Shown: piece by piece, positions 14,360 through 15,744 of the stretch
How positions within the stretch are numbered: the first letter of the stretch is position 1
Layout of the letters: the number at the start of each line of letters is the position of its first letter
NCBI GenBank assembly: GCA_937915965.1
Contig: CALGHC010000224.1
Span: forward strand, 1-15,744
DNA length: 15,744 bases
Direction of reading: 5' to 3'
Source: an uncultured Myxococcales bacterium
GTDB taxonomy: Bacteria > Myxococcota_A > UBA9042
The notes under the pieces: generated by a model
What the model was told of the DNA's origin: nothing
Seen by the model: only the letters and a program-made list of their open reading frames with translations
The model's database searches: none
Position numbers and translations under genes: made by a program

Positions 14360-15349
14360 TCAGCCGAGCAGGTCGCTGACGACCTCGCGCTCGCTGATCA
14401 GCTCGTCAACCGTCGCCTGCAGCTTGCCTTTCGCCCAATCGCTCATCTGCAGGCCCTGCACGATCTCGTAGCCGCCAGCGCCGTCGGACCGCACTGGGAA
14501 CGAGAAGTACAGCCCCTCGGGCACGCCATACGATCCGTCGGAACGGACCGCTGCCGAGAACCACTGACCTGCAGGTGTCTTGGCCTCGAACGACATCACA
14601 TGGTCGATGGCCGAGCTGGCTGCGGAGGCAGCGCTGGACTTGCCGCGCGCCGCGATGATCGCCGCACCACGCTGCTGGACGGTCTTGATGAAGTCACCCT
14701 GAAGCCAGTCGGCATCCTTGATCACCGAGCTGACCGGCTGGCCGCCGATCCGGGCGTTCTCGAAGTCGGGGTACTGCGTGGCCGAGTGGTTGCCCCAGAT
14801 CGTCACGTGGCTGATTTCGGCGTTGGTCACGCCGGCCTTGGCGGCGAGCTGGGCGACGGCGCGGTTCTGATCGAGTCGGGTCATGGCGCTGAAGCGATCG
14901 CCCGGGACACCATCGCAGTTGGCGGCGGCGATCAGGCAGTTGGTGTTGCATGGATTGCCGACGACCATCGCTCGCACGTCGGCAGCGCCGCGTGCGAGCG
15001 CCCTGCCCTGACCCGTGAAGATCGGACCGTTCTCGCGGATGAGATCGCCGCGCTCCATGCCCTTGCTTCGCGGTTTGGCGCCGACAAGGATGGCCCAGTT
15101 GACGCCGTCGAAGGCGACGTTGGGATCCGCGGTGACCTCGATGTCCAGCAAGGTGGGGAAGCCACAGTCGCTGAGCTCCATCGCCACACCCTCACAAGCG
15201 CGCAGCACCTCGGGGATCGGCAGATCGAGCAGCTTGAGGCGGACCGGCCGATCGGGGCCGAAGGTCTCGCCAGAGGCGAGGCGAAAGAGGAGGCTGTAGC
15301 CGATCTGACCGGCGGCGCCGGTGACTGCGACGGTGACTGGGGTAGCCAT
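14360..15349 (-). CDS. mdh: Malate dehydrogenase (NAD-dependent)
   Basis: This 329-residue enzyme oxidises malate to oxaloacetate. The NAD fold opens with VAVTGAAGQIGYSLL (7-21) and has D42 at the end of strand 2 (LLDLP), which favours NAD over NADP. Substrate-binding arginines are visible as R94 and R100 (GAKPRSKGMERGDL) and R163 (DQNRA). The catalytic pair is D160 and H188 (WGNHSATQYP). VVGNPCNTN (129-137) follows the family. The length equals the cytosolic-type MDH seen in mycobacteria and many proteobacteria, and it is unlike the ~312-residue E. coli group. The ATG at 15347-15349 is chosen because AAGGAG lies eight bases upstream. The in-frame extension to 15547 adds 66 arginine- and serine-rich residues with no MDH homology. 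It is the first gene of the mdh-sdhCAB unit, so malate and succinate oxidation are likely co-regulated. Confidence 0.96.
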   Translation of the reverse strand: MATPVTVAVTGAAGQIGYSLLFRLASGETFGPDRPVRLKLLDLPIPEVLRACEGVAMELSDCGFPTLLDIEVTADPNVAFDGVNWAILVGAKPRSKGMERGDLIRENGPIFTGQGRALARGAADVRAMVVGNPCNTNCLIAAANCDGVPGDRFSAMTRLDQNRAVAQLAAKAGVTNAEISHVTIWGNHSATQYPDFENARIGGQPVSSVIKDADWLQGDFIKTVQQRGAAIIAARGKSSAASAASSAIDHVMSFEAKTPAGQWFSAAVRSDGSYGVPEGLYFSFPVRSDGAGGYEIVQGLQMSDWAKGKLQATVDELISEREVVSDLLG

Positions 15350-15357
15350 GCTCTGGG

Positions 15358-15363
15358 CTCCTT
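15358..15363 (-). promoter_or_regulatory. Ribosome binding site fixing the mdh start
   Basis: AAGGAG on the minus strand lies eight bases before the ATG at 15347-15349, which settles the start against the long upstream open frame. Confidence 0.85.
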
Positions 15364-15462
15364 GGCCGCGCGGGCGCGCGCGTCTTGATGAATAGGTGCG
15401 GGCGTCGGCGGAGCGCAAACCGCTGTGCGCAGAGCCTGACGCGAGGGCGGAAGGGAACACCC

Positions 15463-15480
15463 GCCGATCGGCCCTGTCAA
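15463..15480 (-). promoter_or_regulatory. Candidate promoter of the mdh-sdhCAB operon with a palindromic operator candidate
   Basis: A perfect -35 hexamer TTGACA reads on the minus strand at 15480-15475, about 125 bases before the mdh ATG. Two bases after it is the perfect 10-bp palindrome GCCGATCGGC (15463-15472), which would lie in the promoter spacer. The expected -10 position (about TTCCCT) is poor, so the promoter call is weak even though the palindrome is certain. Confidence 0.35.
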
Positions 15481-15525
15481 GGGAGGAAGAACGACGAGAT
15501 CTGGCTGGCCTGACGCGGATCAAGT

Positions 15526-15542
15526 GGCCCCGTGGGCCTTTT
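15526..15542 (+). terminator. Orphan intrinsic-terminator-like hairpin facing plus
   Basis: GGCCC and GGGCC form a 5-bp stem with a CGT loop, followed directly by TTTT on the plus strand. On the minus strand it is preceded by AAAA and followed by mixed sequence, so it should act on plus-strand transcripts. No plus-strand gene was found upstream of it in this region. Confidence 0.4.
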
Positions 15543-15686
15543 CGCATACGGACGACTGAATTGATGGCGGGCGGGCGTGCGAACGCTCGTCCGTGCGCGG
15601 TCGGCTCCCGGGGAGGCGATCACCCCTGCACCGGCGGCGGCCTCGCGGTCGGCCGGGGCTGACAAAGGCAACGCCCTCGCGACCGG

Positions 15687-15744
15687 GTGGCCGGGTAGCC
15701 CCGGGCAGTTGCCCGCCCGGGGCTCCCACAGATCCGGACGTGCG
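15687..15744 (-). mobile_element. 3' end of a group II intron (domain V 3' strand and domain VI)
   Basis: Read on the minus strand from the right edge, CGCACGTCCGGATC (15744-15731) matches the 3' strand of the conserved domain V hairpin (recalled consensus CGCACGTACGGTTC) at 12 of 14 bases. The linker TGT follows. Then comes a hairpin with the hallmark of domain VI: GGG plus AGCCCCGGGC pairs with GCCCGGGGCT plus CCC, with a single unpaired A at 15696 and an 8-nt loop. The bulged A is the expected branch-point adenosine. The splice site should lie about 7-9 bases further; ending at AC gives 15687, uncertain by a few bases. The catalytic 5' half, including any reverse transcriptase/maturase gene in domain IV, lies beyond the window, so an intact element cannot be told from a fragment. 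Confidence 0.75.

Larger units (their letters stand above)
15350..15686. other. Intergenic region upstream of mdh
   Basis: These 337 bp lie between the mdh start and the group II intron end. They hold the mdh ribosome binding site, a promoter candidate with an embedded palindrome (15463-15480), and an orphan plus-strand hairpin with a T tract (15526-15542). Short open frames on both strands have arginine- and proline-rich compositions typical of noncoding GC-rich DNA, and none was called as a gene. Confidence 0.5.

Noticed and set aside
15350..15547. N-terminal extension of malate dehydrogenase by 66 residues
   Set aside because: The extension is Arg/Ser-rich and unlike MDH. A strong AAGGAG precedes the internal ATG, and the shorter protein has the usual family length.
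15477..15671. 64-residue minus-strand ORF upstream of mdh
   Set aside because: It starts at a TTG without a clear ribosome binding site, is low in complexity, and covers the promoter candidate and hairpin.

Overview
The window is GC-rich throughout and its coding density is high. Gene content points to a Myxococcota (deltaproteobacterial) chromosome, although no rRNA or other taxonomic marker is present. The pointers are a soluble FHA-GAF-histidine kinase, an MlaF/MCE pair with a long C-terminal extension on the MCE protein, a Geobacter/Bacteroides-type sdhCAB with a single diheme cytochrome b subunit, and an actinobacterial-style ~1170-residue MetH. The assignment is an inference. Most of the window is ordinary core metabolism, and I did not find a convincing new defence or biosynthetic system.

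Layout. Positions 1-170 (minus) hold the N-terminal fragment of a gene running off the left edge, possibly NAD-kinase-like. Positions 250-2082 (minus) encode a cytoplasmic FHA-GAF-HisKA-HATPase sensor kinase. A 366-bp divergent intergenic region (2083-2448) carries a 33-bp tandem duplication. Positions 2449-4946 (plus) are a translationally coupled pair: an MlaF-type ABC ATPase and an MCE-domain lipid-transport protein with a beta-rich C-terminal third. No MlaE permease lies beside them.

From 5056 to 15349 every gene is on the minus strand. In transcription order they are mdh (malate dehydrogenase), sdhC, sdhA, sdhB, a yaeQ-family gene, metH, and an M20 peptidase resembling carboxypeptidase G2. 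mdh-sdhCAB looks like a TCA-cycle operon that makes fumarate from succinate, feeds electrons to quinone, and oxidises malate. A strong hairpin just past sdhB may separate it from yaeQ-metH-peptidase. The sdhA-sdhB gap contains five 13-bp tandem repeats. The yaeQ-metH gap can fold into a nested two-stem RNA.

Right edge. Positions 15687-15744 (minus) match the 3' strand of domain V plus a complete domain VI, with bulged adenosine, of a group II intron. The intron body, including any reverse transcriptase, would lie beyond the window. The 337 bp between it and mdh hold a candidate promoter with an embedded palindrome and an orphan plus-facing hairpin followed by four T residues, but no convincing gene.
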